Origin: an uncultured Muribaculaceae bacterium
Lineage (GTDB): Bacteria; Bacteroidota; Bacteroidia; Bacteroidales; Muribaculaceae
Assembly: GCA_947525975.1 (NCBI GenBank)
Contig: CANNVE010000006.1
Location: 62,001 to 126,000, forward strand
Direction: 5' to 3'
DNA: 64,000 nucleotides
Below the pieces are notes generated by a model. That model was not told where the DNA came from, did no database searches, and was given only the letters and a program-made list of their open reading frames with translations. Made by a program: the position numbers and the translations under genes. Of this stretch, positions 41,093 to 50,751 are shown piece after piece; positions within the stretch are counted from its first letter, which is position 1, and every line of letters begins with the position of its first letter.

Positions 41093-43177
41093 ATGAAGAT
41101 CAAGCATCTCATGGCCGCTGCCATGTCGGTCATCTCCGCATCGTGGTGCGGAGCGCAGTCATGGACTGCCGACAACGGCAACGGCACATTCACCAACCCG
41201 CTATTCTACGATGAATATTCCGACCCCGACATCCTGCGCGTGGGCGACGACTATTACCTGGCAGGCACCACCATGCACACAGTGCCGGGCGTTAACATAC
41301 TCCACTCTAAGGACCTTGTCAACTGGGAGCAGATAAGCTACTGCTTCGACAGATATGAGTTTGACGATCCGGCCTTCTCGCTCCAGGACGGCAAGCACAT
41401 CTACGGCCAGGGCATCTGGGCGCCCTGCATCAGATACAATGACGGGAAATTCTACGTCTTCTCAAATGTCAACGGCAAGGGACTGCAAGTCTATGTGGCC
41501 GAAGACCCCAAGGGCCCATGGAAGCACATCAACATGAAGGGCAACATCTATGACCTTTCAGTGCTTTTTGACGACGACGGAAAGGTATACGCCATCCATG
41601 GCTATGGCACAGTGAAATGCACCGAGCTGAAGCCTGACCTCTCGGAGCCAATCTACGAGACCGAGCGCGTGATCATACCCGAGGGCAACGCCGTGGGCGA
41701 GGGCCATCACATGTACAAGATCGACGGCATGTACTACCTTATCTCCACCGATTATATGCCCAACGGACGCACCCTCTGCTCTCGCTCCGAATCAATCTGG
41801 GGCCCTTACGAGACCATCACCATCACAGCCGACGAGACATACGGCTACCACCCTGCAGGCCTGACGCAATGGAAGGGCGGCATCGTGCCCGACGGCAGCG
41901 AATTCCGCCTGCCCGATCCTGACATCCACGCCACAGCCGCTACCAACGCCCATCAGGGAGGCATCGTGTCTACCCCCGACGGACAGTGGTGGGCCCTGCT
42001 GATGCAGGATTTCCACTCAATAGGCCGCACCGTAGACCTTATGCCGATAACATGGGTCGACGGATGGCCGATGATAGGCCTTCCGGGCAATCTCGGACGC
42101 GCTCCGCGCACATGGCTGAAGCCTGACGTGAAGGCTGAGGTAGAGCCTCATGCTCCTTACGACCGCAACGAAAACTTCGACGGAAAGACCCTCGGACGCA
42201 TATGGCAGTGGAATCACAACCCCGACGAAAAGATGTGGAGCCTCGAAAAAGGCAGGCTGAAACTGAAGACGATGCCCGCCGACCAACTGATGTGGGCGCG
42301 CAATACCCTCACCCAGCGCGTGATTGGCCCGAAATCGATAGTCACCGTCGAACTCAATGTCAGCAACCTCAAAGACGGCGACGTAGCCGGACTCGGCAAC
42401 ATCAACGTGCCTTGCTCTTGGGCCGGCATCGTTAAAGAAGGCAAGGACAAGACCATACTCCGATGCTTCGAGCAGGCTCACAATGACACCATCGACATCC
42501 CTGTCACCCTCAAGGACGGTAACATCTGGCTCAGGCTCGTGGGCGACTACGACAATGACCGCGCGCAATACGCCTACTCGCTCGACGGCAAGGAATTCTC
42601 CCCCCTTGGCATGCCCATGAAACTCACATATCAGCTGTGCACATTCCAAGGCTCGCGCGCATCGCTCTTCGCCTTCAACCACAAGGGCGCAAAAGGCGGA
42701 TACGCGCTGTTCGACAATTTCACTGTCGACGAGCCTATGGCCGACCGATCGGGCAACATCCCCTTCGGCAAGAAATTCCGCATGATCAACCTTGCCACCG
42801 ACCGCCCTGCCAAGGCTCTTCCCCACGGTCTCATGCACGACTCCGGAGCCGGCGACAAGTCGGAGCAGACGCAATTCTCGGTTGAAGACCGCGGCAACGG
42901 ACAGGTGGCGCTCAAATGCGCCGACGGCAGATATGTGCGCATCGCCGGCCACGGCATCCCGGGCGACGTGCGCTTCACTCCCGACGCCGGGAAGGCCACC
43001 GTATTCATGTGGCAGGACTATCTCGACGGCCAGTTCATGCTCATGTCGATGGACACCCACACCTATCTGGGCATGAGCCCCACCACCGGCAGCAGCTACA
43101 GCTGCGACTTCAAGGGACCCGACCCTGCCCGCGTCAACGGCTCGGTATTCCGCTGGGAAGAAATTGGAGCCCGATAA
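41093..43177 (+). CDS. Secreted glycoside hydrolase family 43 protein
   Basis: A 694-aa exported enzyme. A signal peptide is followed by a five-bladed GH43 propeller: YSDPDILRVGDDYYLAGTT holds the general base Asp (D44 or D46 region), YDLSVLFDDDGKVYAIHGYG the pKa modulator, and NAVGEGHHMYK the acid Glu. A C-terminal concanavalin-like sandwich (about 360-560) and a final beta-trefoil-like region with repeated TSGxY-type motifs (KCADGRYVRIAG; MDTHTYLGM) follow. Activity on xylan or arabinan side chains is likely for the family. It stands alone, without SusCD. Confidence 0.9.
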   Translation: MKIKHLMAAAMSVISASWCGAQSWTADNGNGTFTNPLFYDEYSDPDILRVGDDYYLAGTTMHTVPGVNILHSKDLVNWEQISYCFDRYEFDDPAFSLQDGKHIYGQGIWAPCIRYNDGKFYVFSNVNGKGLQVYVAEDPKGPWKHINMKGNIYDLSVLFDDDGKVYAIHGYGTVKCTELKPDLSEPIYETERVIIPEGNAVGEGHHMYKIDGMYYLISTDYMPNGRTLCSRSESIWGPYETITITADETYGYHPAGLTQWKGGIVPDGSEFRLPDPDIHATAATNAHQGGIVSTPDGQWWALLMQDFHSIGRTVDLMPITWVDGWPMIGLPGNLGRAPRTWLKPDVKAEVEPHAPYDRNENFDGKTLGRIWQWNHNPDEKMWSLEKGRLKLKTMPADQLMWARNTLTQRVIGPKSIVTVELNVSNLKDGDVAGLGNINVPCSWAGIVKEGKDKTILRCFEQAHNDTIDIPVTLKDGNIWLRLVGDYDNDRAQYAYSLDGKEFSPLGMPMKLTYQLCTFQGSRASLFAFNHKGAKGGYALFDNFTVDEPMADRSGNIPFGKKFRMINLATDRPAKALPHGLMHDSGAGDKSEQTQFSVEDRGNGQVALKCADGRYVRIAGHGIPGDVRFTPDAGKATVFMWQDYLDGQFMLMSMDTHTYLGMSPTTGSSYSCDFKGPDPARVNGSVFRWEEIGAR

Positions 43178-43197
43178 TTAAAAAGGCACTGAAAGAT

Positions 43198-43220
43198 AAA
43201 GCCCGCTGCGAGCGGGCTTT
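43198..43220. terminator. Shared terminator between GH43 and YiiX-like genes
   Basis: Stem AAAGCCCGC (43198-43206) / GCGGGCTTT (43212-43220), loop TGCGA, symmetrical and positioned between convergent genes. Confidence 0.85.
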
Positions 43221-43226
43221 ACTTAT

Positions 43227-43823
43227 TTATATCTTTTTCAGGGCCGGGGAGGCGGCTATGGAGTTGGGGTTCGTGCCGGGCGCTCCCTGGGGGATCGGCT
43301 TGCCCAGGTCATGGAAAAGGTCGATCCAGAATTGAGGCATAGTGTCGGCAGCCATGAAATTCATGGGGATTGACTCAAACACGGGCCTGCCCTCGCGGTC
43401 AAGATACGCGCACTGCACCAGCTCGGAGCAATACATCTTGCCGTTGGCGCAGTCAAACTCCCAGTCGTAGGGCATGCCGATCATCATCCTGGCCCTCTTG
43501 ACCGCCTCTCGCGCATCGGCCACACCGGGGTCGACTCGCATGGCTACCACAGGCTCAAGCATAAACGAATCAAGGGGCGTGGCCACCACGCCCCTTCTCG
43601 TATTCGCCTCTATCACCACCTCTCGGCCATCAATCACATCGTAGATCCCGACATGGGAATATTGCGTGGCTCCGGCTGTGGCTCCGTTGATAGCATCAAC
43701 GAAATCAGACGACCCGCATGTCTGGAACAGCAGGTCGCCTGATCTCAAATCGTCGTTTTCGGCGCATGACGGCGACACGATGGCCGCCGTCAACGCCGCT
43801 ATGATTGATAATTTCAAATTCAC
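43227..43823 (-). CDS. YiiX/YebB-like NlpC/P60-type amidase lipoprotein
   Basis: A 198-aa exported protein with a likely lipobox (AIVSPSCAEN) and the permuted papain-like YiiX fold. LRSGDLLFQTCGSS, then YSHVGIYDVIDG (catalytic His region), and later DCANGKMYCSELVQCAYL (catalytic Cys region). The family is thought to cleave amide bonds in lipids or peptidoglycan. It starts at a 4-bp ATGA overlap with the DUF3298 lipoprotein gene, so both form one operon. Confidence 0.85.
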   Translation of the reverse strand: MNLKLSIIAALTAAIVSPSCAENDDLRSGDLLFQTCGSSDFVDAINGATAGATQYSHVGIYDVIDGREVVIEANTRRGVVATPLDSFMLEPVVAMRVDPGVADAREAVKRARMMIGMPYDWEFDCANGKMYCSELVQCAYLDREGRPVFESIPMNFMAADTMPQFWIDLFHDLGKPIPQGAPGTNPNSIAASPALKKI

Positions 43824-44632
43824 GGTTCGCTCACGTATTGGGCAAATTCAGGATTCAGGAGATTGTGCACATCAAAGAGGCTGAGCACGCATGTAGGCAT
43901 GCCGGCGCTGTAAGGCGCGATCTCATATTGCTGGTAGGTGAAGGCCACGCCGTCAGCAGTCACATAAGGCGGGCAGGCCGGGAGCTTCACCTCGCCTACG
44001 GGCACCAGTATGTCCTTTTCCATAGCCGAAGCGTCGGTCACCTTGAAATACTGCTTGGCGATGGCGTCAACCACCATGCGGCGCAAGTCCTCCATCTTGT
44101 CCTGGGCAAACATGTCGTAGCCCCACTGCTTGCCGTCGGCAAGAGTGAACGTGGCGGCATCGAACACTGACATGCCGTGGGCACCGCCCTCGTAGGCATA
44201 GGCCGTGTCGGTGTAGGTCACATACTTATTGGTGAAATGCACCGGAGACACATTCCAAGAATAGGTGTAAGGCATCGGCTCGTCGTATCCACCGGCTTTC
44301 AGGCTCTCGATGTTTGACTTGATGCTGTCGATGTATTCATTGCCGATAGTCTCCATAAGCTTGCGCACAGGCATCTTCGACTGCTCGCCCTTGGCTCCGA
44401 GGCGGGCTGCTATCCACTTTTCTACAGATTCATAAACGGTGCTGCTTTCCTTGGGGACAGTGACCGCTATGTCTACGTTTGATACCATCTTGCCTGATAC
44501 GACTGAGTCAGACCACTGGAATTGCTGGGTGGAGATGTCAAAATCCATCACTTTTTCCTGTTTGGGCTGGCAACTCATAAGCGAAACGACCGCCGTAGCG
44601 GCAATCGCCATCACTGGCATGTAAGTTTTCAT
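43820..44632 (-). CDS. DUF3298 / RsiV-like lipoprotein
   Basis: A 270-aa lipoprotein: MKTYMPVMAIAATAVVSLMSC forms the signal with its lipobox. A DUF4163-like N-terminal part (DFDISTQQFQWSDSVVSGKM) and a DUF3298-like C-terminal domain (EGGAHGMSVFDAATFTLADGK, then LPACPPYVTADGVAFTYQQYEIAPYSAG) follow. The domain also occurs in RsiV, a lysozyme-binding anti-sigma factor, but no sigma gene lies nearby. An extended frame to 44815 is rejected in favour of the signal peptide. Confidence 0.85.
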   Translation of the reverse strand: MKTYMPVMAIAATAVVSLMSCQPKQEKVMDFDISTQQFQWSDSVVSGKMVSNVDIAVTVPKESSTVYESVEKWIAARLGAKGEQSKMPVRKLMETIGNEYIDSIKSNIESLKAGGYDEPMPYTYSWNVSPVHFTNKYVTYTDTAYAYEGGAHGMSVFDAATFTLADGKQWGYDMFAQDKMEDLRRMVVDAIAKQYFKVTDASAMEKDILVPVGEVKLPACPPYVTADGVAFTYQQYEIAPYSAGMPTCVLSLFDVHNLLNPEFAQYVSEP

Positions 44633-44688
44633 AATTATCTTTTTTCGTTTACTATACAGAGATAAAACGAACATGGGCAAAATAATGT

Positions 44689-47619
44689 TCAGAACGCATG
44701 CTCGCCGGCCTGCAGCTCTACAGGCTTTTCTGCGCCGGGAAGCACCAGAGTGGCCACAGTGCCCTCGGGCACCACAAACCTGTAGCTGACCTTGCCGTCG
44801 TCGCCCACGCGCCATTCGCTCTCGATGCGCCCCAGGCGCGTGTCGACATGCCCCTTGGCCCAGGAGATGGCTCCTGTGGTGTCAGGCTCAGGCTGCAGCG
44901 TGAATCGGCTGAAGCCCGGCTGCGCTGAGTCGCGGCAGATGCCGAGGCTGCGCTCTATCAGCCAAGAGCCCACCGAGCCAAACGAGTAGTGGTTGAAGGA
45001 ATTCATGGAGTTTCCGGCAGGATATCCCTCTCCCTCCACGTATGCGTTGAGGCGCTCCCAGATGGTGGTGGATCCCTGTCTCACCGAATACAGCCATGAC
45101 GGGTACTTGTCATTGGCCAGCACCCGATAGGCTATGTCAGGCCTTCCGATCCTGGAGAAAGCCTCGCATATCCACGGCACGCCCACGAATCCTACATTCA
45201 GGGCGTAGTCATTGTCCTCCACGAGCTTCACCAGATGCGAGGCCATCCGGCGCGTGGTGGCTTCGTCGCAAAGGCCCAGGGCTATGGGCAGCACGTAGGA
45301 TGTATACGTGCCTATGGGTTGGCCTTGGCGCTTGCCGTCGCCAAAAGCGCTGTGCACCGTGCGGCCCTCGGCGTCGACATAAGTGCGGCGGAAGAAAGCG
45401 CGCCTGTCGGCAGCCAGGGCTGCGTATTCAGCCGCATCCCCGCTCTTGCCGAGCGCCTCGGCTATCGATGCCATAATGTCGAGATCGTAGATGTAGTATG
45501 CCTCCCAGAGCAGGCTGTTGTCGTTAAGGTCGTTTTCGGGGCTGAGCCAGTCACCGAGGTCGCCCCAAGAGGGATATGACTGCACGATCAGCCCGGTCTC
45601 GGGGTCGATGGCGTTGTCGCGTATGAAATCCATGTATCGGCGCATGGCGGGATAGTGCTCAGCGAGCATCTCCTTGTCGCCCCATTGCCTCCACATCTGC
45701 CAAGGCACCACAATTCCGGCGCTGCCCCACAGCAGGCCGCCGAAGCCTTCGCCGCGCATCGGGGCTATGTCGGGGAAGCGTCCGTTTTCGGCCTGGCAAT
45801 CCCTGATCGCCAGCAGATGACGCCGCAGGAAAGCCTCCACGTCGGCCAGATACACAGCCGTGTGGCTGAATACGTTGATGTCTCCGCTCCAGCCCATGCG
45901 CTCGTTGCGCTGCGGGCAATCGGTGGGTATCGACACGAAATTTCCGAGCATCGACCAGCATATGTTGCTCCAAAGTTTGTTCACGGCAGGGTCGCTGCAT
46001 TGATAGTCAGCCTTAATGCCGTCGACAGACGACAAGGCCGCCGTGCGCACATCCGCCGGCTCTGGAGGCGTGTCTGTGCCGGTGATCTCAAGGTATTTGT
46101 ATCCGTGCATTGTCTGCCTGGGCGAGAAAGTCTCCTCTCCGCCTCGGCAGATGTATTTGTCCTGCACATGGGCGCTGCGCAGATTTTCGGTCAGGATCTC
46201 GCCCTGGAGATCGCCGAATTTATCAAGGTCGGGATACAGCACTTCGGCGTAGCGGAATGTCAGTTCGGTGCCCGGCTTTTGTCCGCGCAGCGTCACTAAA
46301 GGCACGCCCGCGCAATTCTGGCCCATGTCATACACCCACACACCCGGACGCACCTCCCGGCGATTCAGCGCCACGAGCGTGTCTACGGGGTGCACCGGCG
46401 GGTCGGTCTGCTTCACAAAGTCTACGCCGGAGAAATCGAATTGCGGGTATGCGCCTTCATTATCGGCTATCGCGGCTGCCGGCATCCAGTCTCCGTCATC
46501 AGCCAGATAAGGCCTGCGGCCATCGATCACCTCGCCCTGCATCATCGACGAATACAGGCGAGAGCCGTCGGTGCACACCTGCCAATCTCCCGGAGAGGTG
46601 ACCACCTCTTGGCGCGAGCCGTCGGCATAGTCTATCACGAGGCGGCCGATGAAGGCCTGCCTGTCGCCGAAATAGTTCCATCCCTCCACATAATATGTCG
46701 AGGGGCCTGACCACCAACCCTCTGACAAGGCCACATTCATGGTGTTGGCGCCTTGTCGCATCAAGTCGGTGACGTCATATTCCTGATACGGCTGCGTGCG
46801 GTCGTATTGGGCGGAACCCGGAGCGAAGTATGCGTCGGGGGCCACCGGCGCTCCATTGACGTATGCGTCATATATGCCGCGGGCTGTGGCATAGAGCGTG
46901 GCCTTCGCCACAGGCTTAGCCACCTTGAATGAAGTGCGCAGCATCGGCGATGATTTCAAGCCTGAATCCTTGTCGAAATCGGCCACCACCGAGTGGGGTG
47001 CGCGGTAATTGCTGACGCGAAGCCCCTTCGCGTTTTCTGATCGTTCTACCTTTCCGAGCACCGGATAGGGCAGATATTCGGCTGTCTTCCACTGCTTTTT
47101 CGCCACAGGGCCCAACTGCGGATTGAGGTTGACCGTGCCGGCTATGGAATCATCGACCACTATGTCGGCGTATCCGTAGGTCACGTCGAGCCTTAGTCTG
47201 TGGGAGCCCGGCAATGACAGGGCGCCGGCCGGAATCTCGGCCTGCACGTCGGCTCCGCTTTCTCCTTTGGCGTATCCGCTGCGGTATATGCGCACCACTC
47301 CGTCGGAGGCATCGGGCACCACACGTATGTAGATGGAATCGGGATGAGATGAAAGGTGCCAGATGTTGCGGTAGGGATGAACGAGTCGCGGGTCGGCGCC
47401 GCCGAATTTCACCCACGAATGCGTCCCGGCCTCAACATCCCACCCAAGGCGGAAAGATGGCAAATACTCCGGATAGAAAGTCAGATGATCGGCGTCGGCC
47501 CCCACCCACACGGCATCGGCGAATACGTCGGCCTGCGAAGCAGGAGCGCAATGCCCGTCTAAAGGCTTTAATGCACACACAGTCAACACCAGGCCTATTT
47601 TGAAAAGATTGAATCGCAT
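44689..47619 (-). CDS. Secreted GH78 alpha-L-rhamnosidase
   Basis: A 976-aa exported enzyme. A signal peptide (MRFNLFKIGLVLTVCALKPLDGHCA) is followed by beta-sandwich domains with VALSEGWWSGP and the alpha-rhamnosidase concanavalin-like part. The (alpha/alpha)6 barrel starts near 560 with TDCPQRNERMGWSGDINVF, the family signature around the catalytic Glu, and LLWGSAGIVVPWQMWRQWGD. It probably removes rhamnose from plant polysaccharides or flavonoids. The family assignment is firm; no PUL partners lie beside it. Confidence 0.93.
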   Translation of the reverse strand: MRFNLFKIGLVLTVCALKPLDGHCAPASQADVFADAVWVGADADHLTFYPEYLPSFRLGWDVEAGTHSWVKFGGADPRLVHPYRNIWHLSSHPDSIYIRVVPDASDGVVRIYRSGYAKGESGADVQAEIPAGALSLPGSHRLRLDVTYGYADIVVDDSIAGTVNLNPQLGPVAKKQWKTAEYLPYPVLGKVERSENAKGLRVSNYRAPHSVVADFDKDSGLKSSPMLRTSFKVAKPVAKATLYATARGIYDAYVNGAPVAPDAYFAPGSAQYDRTQPYQEYDVTDLMRQGANTMNVALSEGWWSGPSTYYVEGWNYFGDRQAFIGRLVIDYADGSRQEVVTSPGDWQVCTDGSRLYSSMMQGEVIDGRRPYLADDGDWMPAAAIADNEGAYPQFDFSGVDFVKQTDPPVHPVDTLVALNRREVRPGVWVYDMGQNCAGVPLVTLRGQKPGTELTFRYAEVLYPDLDKFGDLQGEILTENLRSAHVQDKYICRGGEETFSPRQTMHGYKYLEITGTDTPPEPADVRTAALSSVDGIKADYQCSDPAVNKLWSNICWSMLGNFVSIPTDCPQRNERMGWSGDINVFSHTAVYLADVEAFLRRHLLAIRDCQAENGRFPDIAPMRGEGFGGLLWGSAGIVVPWQMWRQWGDKEMLAEHYPAMRRYMDFIRDNAIDPETGLIVQSYPSWGDLGDWLSPENDLNDNSLLWEAYYIYDLDIMASIAEALGKSGDAAEYAALAADRRAFFRRTYVDAEGRTVHSAFGDGKRQGQPIGTYTSYVLPIALGLCDEATTRRMASHLVKLVEDNDYALNVGFVGVPWICEAFSRIGRPDIAYRVLANDKYPSWLYSVRQGSTTIWERLNAYVEGEGYPAGNSMNSFNHYSFGSVGSWLIERSLGICRDSAQPGFSRFTLQPEPDTTGAISWAKGHVDTRLGRIESEWRVGDDGKVSYRFVVPEGTVATLVLPGAEKPVELQAGEHAF

Positions 47620-47644
47620 GAGGATTTTAAGGTTAGTTTGATTG

Positions 47645-47652
47645 CAAAATTA
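47645..47652 (-). promoter_or_regulatory. -7 box for the GH78 gene
   Basis: Minus-strand TAATTTTG, an exact match, 26 bp before the GH78 start, in a 111-bp divergent region. Confidence 0.55.
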
Positions 47653-47695
47653 GTCATTTTTGGCCAAAAATTGAAATTATTCAAATATAAAGCAT

Positions 47696-47703
47696 TAACT
47701 TTG
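47696..47703 (+). promoter_or_regulatory. -7 box for the beta-helix protein gene
   Basis: TAACTTTG, an exact match, 27 bp before the ATG at 47731. Confidence 0.55.
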
Positions 47704-47730
47704 TCTCAAATTCTATGAATTAATCCGCTT

Positions 47731-49191
47731 ATGAATATTACATCTAACCAAGCATACTTTTTGGCCGCCATCATGGCTGCCGCTCCTGCTGCGATGATGG
47801 CAGCGGAATACACCGCCCCTGTCAGCATCAGCCAGTACACTATGGCTTCATTGGCTAAAGACGCCGCCACAGGCGTGACTGAAACTGCTCCTGGCGTATT
47901 CACGATGACCAAGAGCATCACCATCCCTGCCGGAAACACATTCAGCATCAGCGGAGCCAAGGAAATACGCATGGCCAACGGCGTGAGCCTAACTCTCGAA
48001 TGCAAGGCCGACCTCAAAGCCGGCAGCCGCGTCACCATCACCCGCTCCTCGGCCACTGCCGCTCCGAAGGGCATCGTGATAGACTGCCCCACATCACTGG
48101 GCGAGAACACCAAGTTGGCCAACATCGACTTTGAATATGTCGCCCTCCGCAACATCGGCACATTGGGAATGGATGTCGACAACTGCACATTCTCATACGC
48201 CAACGGAGCGCTCAACAACATGGCCGCCCTCGGCACAGGCCCGTCGGGAGCCACATACAACATCACCAACTGCGAATTCTCGCACTGCACGGTGCCTGCC
48301 ATAGGCGGAGCCGTCAACTATTTCTGCGGGCTCAACATCAAGGGGTGCAAATTCACCGACAACAACACCTCCAACACCAATAAGCCGCAGATAAACATCA
48401 CTGTAGGCGGAAACCTGCCCGTTGTGGTCGAGGACTGCACATTCATCGGCGCCAAGCGCAACATGGTGGGAGCCATAGGCGTCGGCAACCTCGCCATGGG
48501 CAAAGGAGAGAACAGCGTGATCATACGCAACTGCGATATCCGCGACCACCGATACGGCATCACCGGCACAGGCCCGATGTACATGGAAATCAGGGACTGC
48601 AACATCGTTGACAACAATCATGAGACCAACCCCATGGCAGGCGGCAGCGGCATCAACCTCGCCGGATACAACTACGGCCTCGACGCGATAGTGTCGGGCT
48701 GCCACATCGAAAACTCCCTGTGGGGAATCACGCTGGTCGGATGCCGCGTGGTCAGCCTTGGCGAGGTCGGCAACCCGTCCAGCCCCGGTGGAAACGTATT
48801 CGTCAACAACGGAAACGGAGGAGTGCCATACGACCTCTACAACAATGGATCGACCGACATCATGGCACAGAACAACACTTGGAGCGTGCCGTCGCAGACA
48901 GCCGAGAACATCGAAACCGTGGTCTTTCACCAGCCCGACGATTCAAATCTCGGCCTCGTCACCTACATGCCGGCAAAAGACAATGCCGGGATAGCCGACA
49001 TCACGGCCTCGCCATCGGGAATAGCCTTTGACGGATACACCATCTCGGCGCAAGGCCCCGTGAGCGTATACAGCATCACAGGCCAGAGGATAGCCTCCTC
49101 GGCAACAGGCTCATATGACGCCACCCGCCTCCCCGCAGGCATATACATAGCCCGATGCGGCAAGTCGGCCATCAAATTCGCCAAACATTAA
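47731..49191 (+). CDS. Secreted right-handed beta-helix protein with T9SS-type C-terminal tail
   Basis: A 486-aa exported protein. The N-terminal signal is near MAAAPAAMMAAEY. Many parallel beta-helix coils with recurring N-C-x-F and I-x-D-C-like turns lie at about 110-400 (for example VDNCTFSYANGALNN; EDCTFIGAKRNMVGA; IRNCDIRDHRYGITG). The last 45 residues read VYSITGQRIASS ... LPAGIYIARCGKSAIKFAKH, a type A T9SS sorting domain. Pectate-lyase-like helices often bind or cleave polysaccharides, but no catalytic residues are recognisable. The kinase gene follows at 21 bp. Confidence 0.82.
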   Translation: MNITSNQAYFLAAIMAAAPAAMMAAEYTAPVSISQYTMASLAKDAATGVTETAPGVFTMTKSITIPAGNTFSISGAKEIRMANGVSLTLECKADLKAGSRVTITRSSATAAPKGIVIDCPTSLGENTKLANIDFEYVALRNIGTLGMDVDNCTFSYANGALNNMAALGTGPSGATYNITNCEFSHCTVPAIGGAVNYFCGLNIKGCKFTDNNTSNTNKPQINITVGGNLPVVVEDCTFIGAKRNMVGAIGVGNLAMGKGENSVIIRNCDIRDHRYGITGTGPMYMEIRDCNIVDNNHETNPMAGGSGINLAGYNYGLDAIVSGCHIENSLWGITLVGCRVVSLGEVGNPSSPGGNVFVNNGNGGVPYDLYNNGSTDIMAQNNTWSVPSQTAENIETVVFHQPDDSNLGLVTYMPAKDNAGIADITASPSGIAFDGYTISAQGPVSVYSITGQRIASSATGSYDATRLPAGIYIARCGKSAIKFAKH

Positions 49192-49212
49192 TCATCATCC
49201 AATACCCCCACC

Positions 49213-50751
49213 ATGCATCTGAAGCCAGGCACAAAAATCGAAGGCAACGACTACTCCTACACCATAGTCAAGACCTTAGGCCAGGGAGCATTCGGCATCA
49301 CCTATCTGGTGATGTCGAGGATCAAATCAGATCCTGACGCCGGAGCGCGCACCATGGCCCTGAAAGAATATTTCATCAAGGACGTGAACGGAAGGCAAAA
49401 TGACATGGTGACGTGCGCCTCCGAAGGAGGCATCTTCGAGAGGATGCGATCGCGCTTCCTTGGCGAGGCGCGCAACCTCGAAGACTTCAACTCCGGAGGC
49501 ATCGTCAAGATCTACGAGGCATTTGACGCCAACAACACCTCGTATTTCTCGATGGAATACATCACCGGGGGCAACCTCGAGGCATACATCCGCGAACGTG
49601 GCCCGCTGACTCCGTCGGAGGTCAAGTCATTCGCCAGGCAGCTGGCCATGTCGCTGCGCACCATGCACCGCAAAAATATGCTTCACCTCGACATGAAGCC
49701 CGCCAACGTGATGATGCGAGACGACTCTCAGCTCGTGCTCATTGATTTCGGCTTTTCAAAGCGATTTGACGATGACGGCACTCCGGCCTCATCCTCTACC
49801 CTGGGCGGAGGCACCGACCTATACCGCCCCCTTGAGCAGCAGACCTACAAAAGGGCTTACGCCGACGGCCTGCCCACCACGCTCGACGTATATTCCCTCT
49901 CGGCCACCATCTACAAGATGGCCACCGGACGCGACCCCCTGCCCCAAAGCACATTTGACGAGCAATTTCCCTACGAACTGCTGAGGCTGACGGGCGCCTC
50001 CGAGCAATTGATCGAAATGCTCCGGAAGGGGCTCGCCCTGCGCCCGAAAGAGCGCATCCACGACATGGACGAATACCTCGGTCTGATCGAGATGCTCCCC
50101 GAGGGAGACGACCGGCACGAAACCGTCGCGGGGAATCCTCCGCCTTCCGATCCGGGAGACACACCCGTTGACGCAGATGGCGAAGCAGACGCAGAGGAGA
50201 TGCCGCAGCCGCCGCGCAAGGATGAGAACAATGGCCGCAAAGGCCCGGCGCGAGCCATCATTACAGCCTTGGCCATTATTGCCGCCCTTGCGCTGATTTC
50301 GGTGGGATTCATAGCCTACAAAAACCACAGCCGGCAGACAGCCGCCGCTGATGACTCCACCGAAGAGCCGGCTCCCGTCAACCGCCACTATGCCGAAGAC
50401 ATTGAATTCACCAACACCGCAGGCGAGACATTCCTCTACACCGGCGACCTCGACAGCACATACTCCACCCCCATGCCCCACGGCATGGGAGCAGGCTCTT
50501 ACTCTACCGGCTCATACAAAGGCGAATACCGACACGGCATGCGCCACGGCGACGGAGTGTTTGACTTCAGCGCCAACGGGAACTCCCACCATTATGAAGG
50601 CCTCTTCGCCAACGACCTTTATTCTTCCGGACGCCTCACCCTGCCCGAAGGCACATGGTTTAAGGGCACCTTCCGCGACGGACAGCCTTACACTGGCACA
50701 TGGTACAATGCCGACAACACCGTATATTGCAAGATAAAAAATGGGAAATAA
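49213..50751 (+). CDS. Membrane Ser/Thr protein kinase with extracytoplasmic MORN repeats
   Basis: A 512-aa PknB-like kinase. The P-loop is GQGAFG (23-28), the ATP-binding Lys K51 in MALKEYF, the catalytic loop HLDMKPANVM (D160), and DFG is at 178-180. The residue before the catalytic Asp is Leu, so it is a non-RD kinase. An acidic proline-rich linker leads to one membrane helix (about 346-366) and then MORN-like repeats to the end (YKGEYRHGMRHGDGVFDF; GTWFKGTFRDGQPYTGTWYN). Predicted topology puts the kinase in the cytoplasm and MORN in the periplasm. It overlaps the WG/Sel1 gene by 11 bp, so the two are likely functional partners. Substrates are unknown. Confidence 0.88.
   Translation: MHLKPGTKIEGNDYSYTIVKTLGQGAFGITYLVMSRIKSDPDAGARTMALKEYFIKDVNGRQNDMVTCASEGGIFERMRSRFLGEARNLEDFNSGGIVKIYEAFDANNTSYFSMEYITGGNLEAYIRERGPLTPSEVKSFARQLAMSLRTMHRKNMLHLDMKPANVMMRDDSQLVLIDFGFSKRFDDDGTPASSSTLGGGTDLYRPLEQQTYKRAYADGLPTTLDVYSLSATIYKMATGRDPLPQSTFDEQFPYELLRLTGASEQLIEMLRKGLALRPKERIHDMDEYLGLIEMLPEGDDRHETVAGNPPPSDPGDTPVDADGEADAEEMPQPPRKDENNGRKGPARAIITALAIIAALALISVGFIAYKNHSRQTAAADDSTEEPAPVNRHYAEDIEFTNTAGETFLYTGDLDSTYSTPMPHGMGAGSYSTGSYKGEYRHGMRHGDGVFDFSANGNSHHYEGLFANDLYSSGRLTLPEGTWFKGTFRDGQPYTGTWYNADNTVYCKIKNGK

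Noticed and set aside
44689-47603. Several plus-strand frames inside the GH78 gene
   Set aside because: They are shadows of the GC-rich rhamnosidase codons on the other strand without start context or motifs.
33979-47619. A single polysaccharide utilization locus joining GH3, GH43 and GH78
   Set aside because: No SusC/SusD or hybrid sensor genes occur, orientations differ, and housekeeping genes (M23, MerR, ruvA) lie between.
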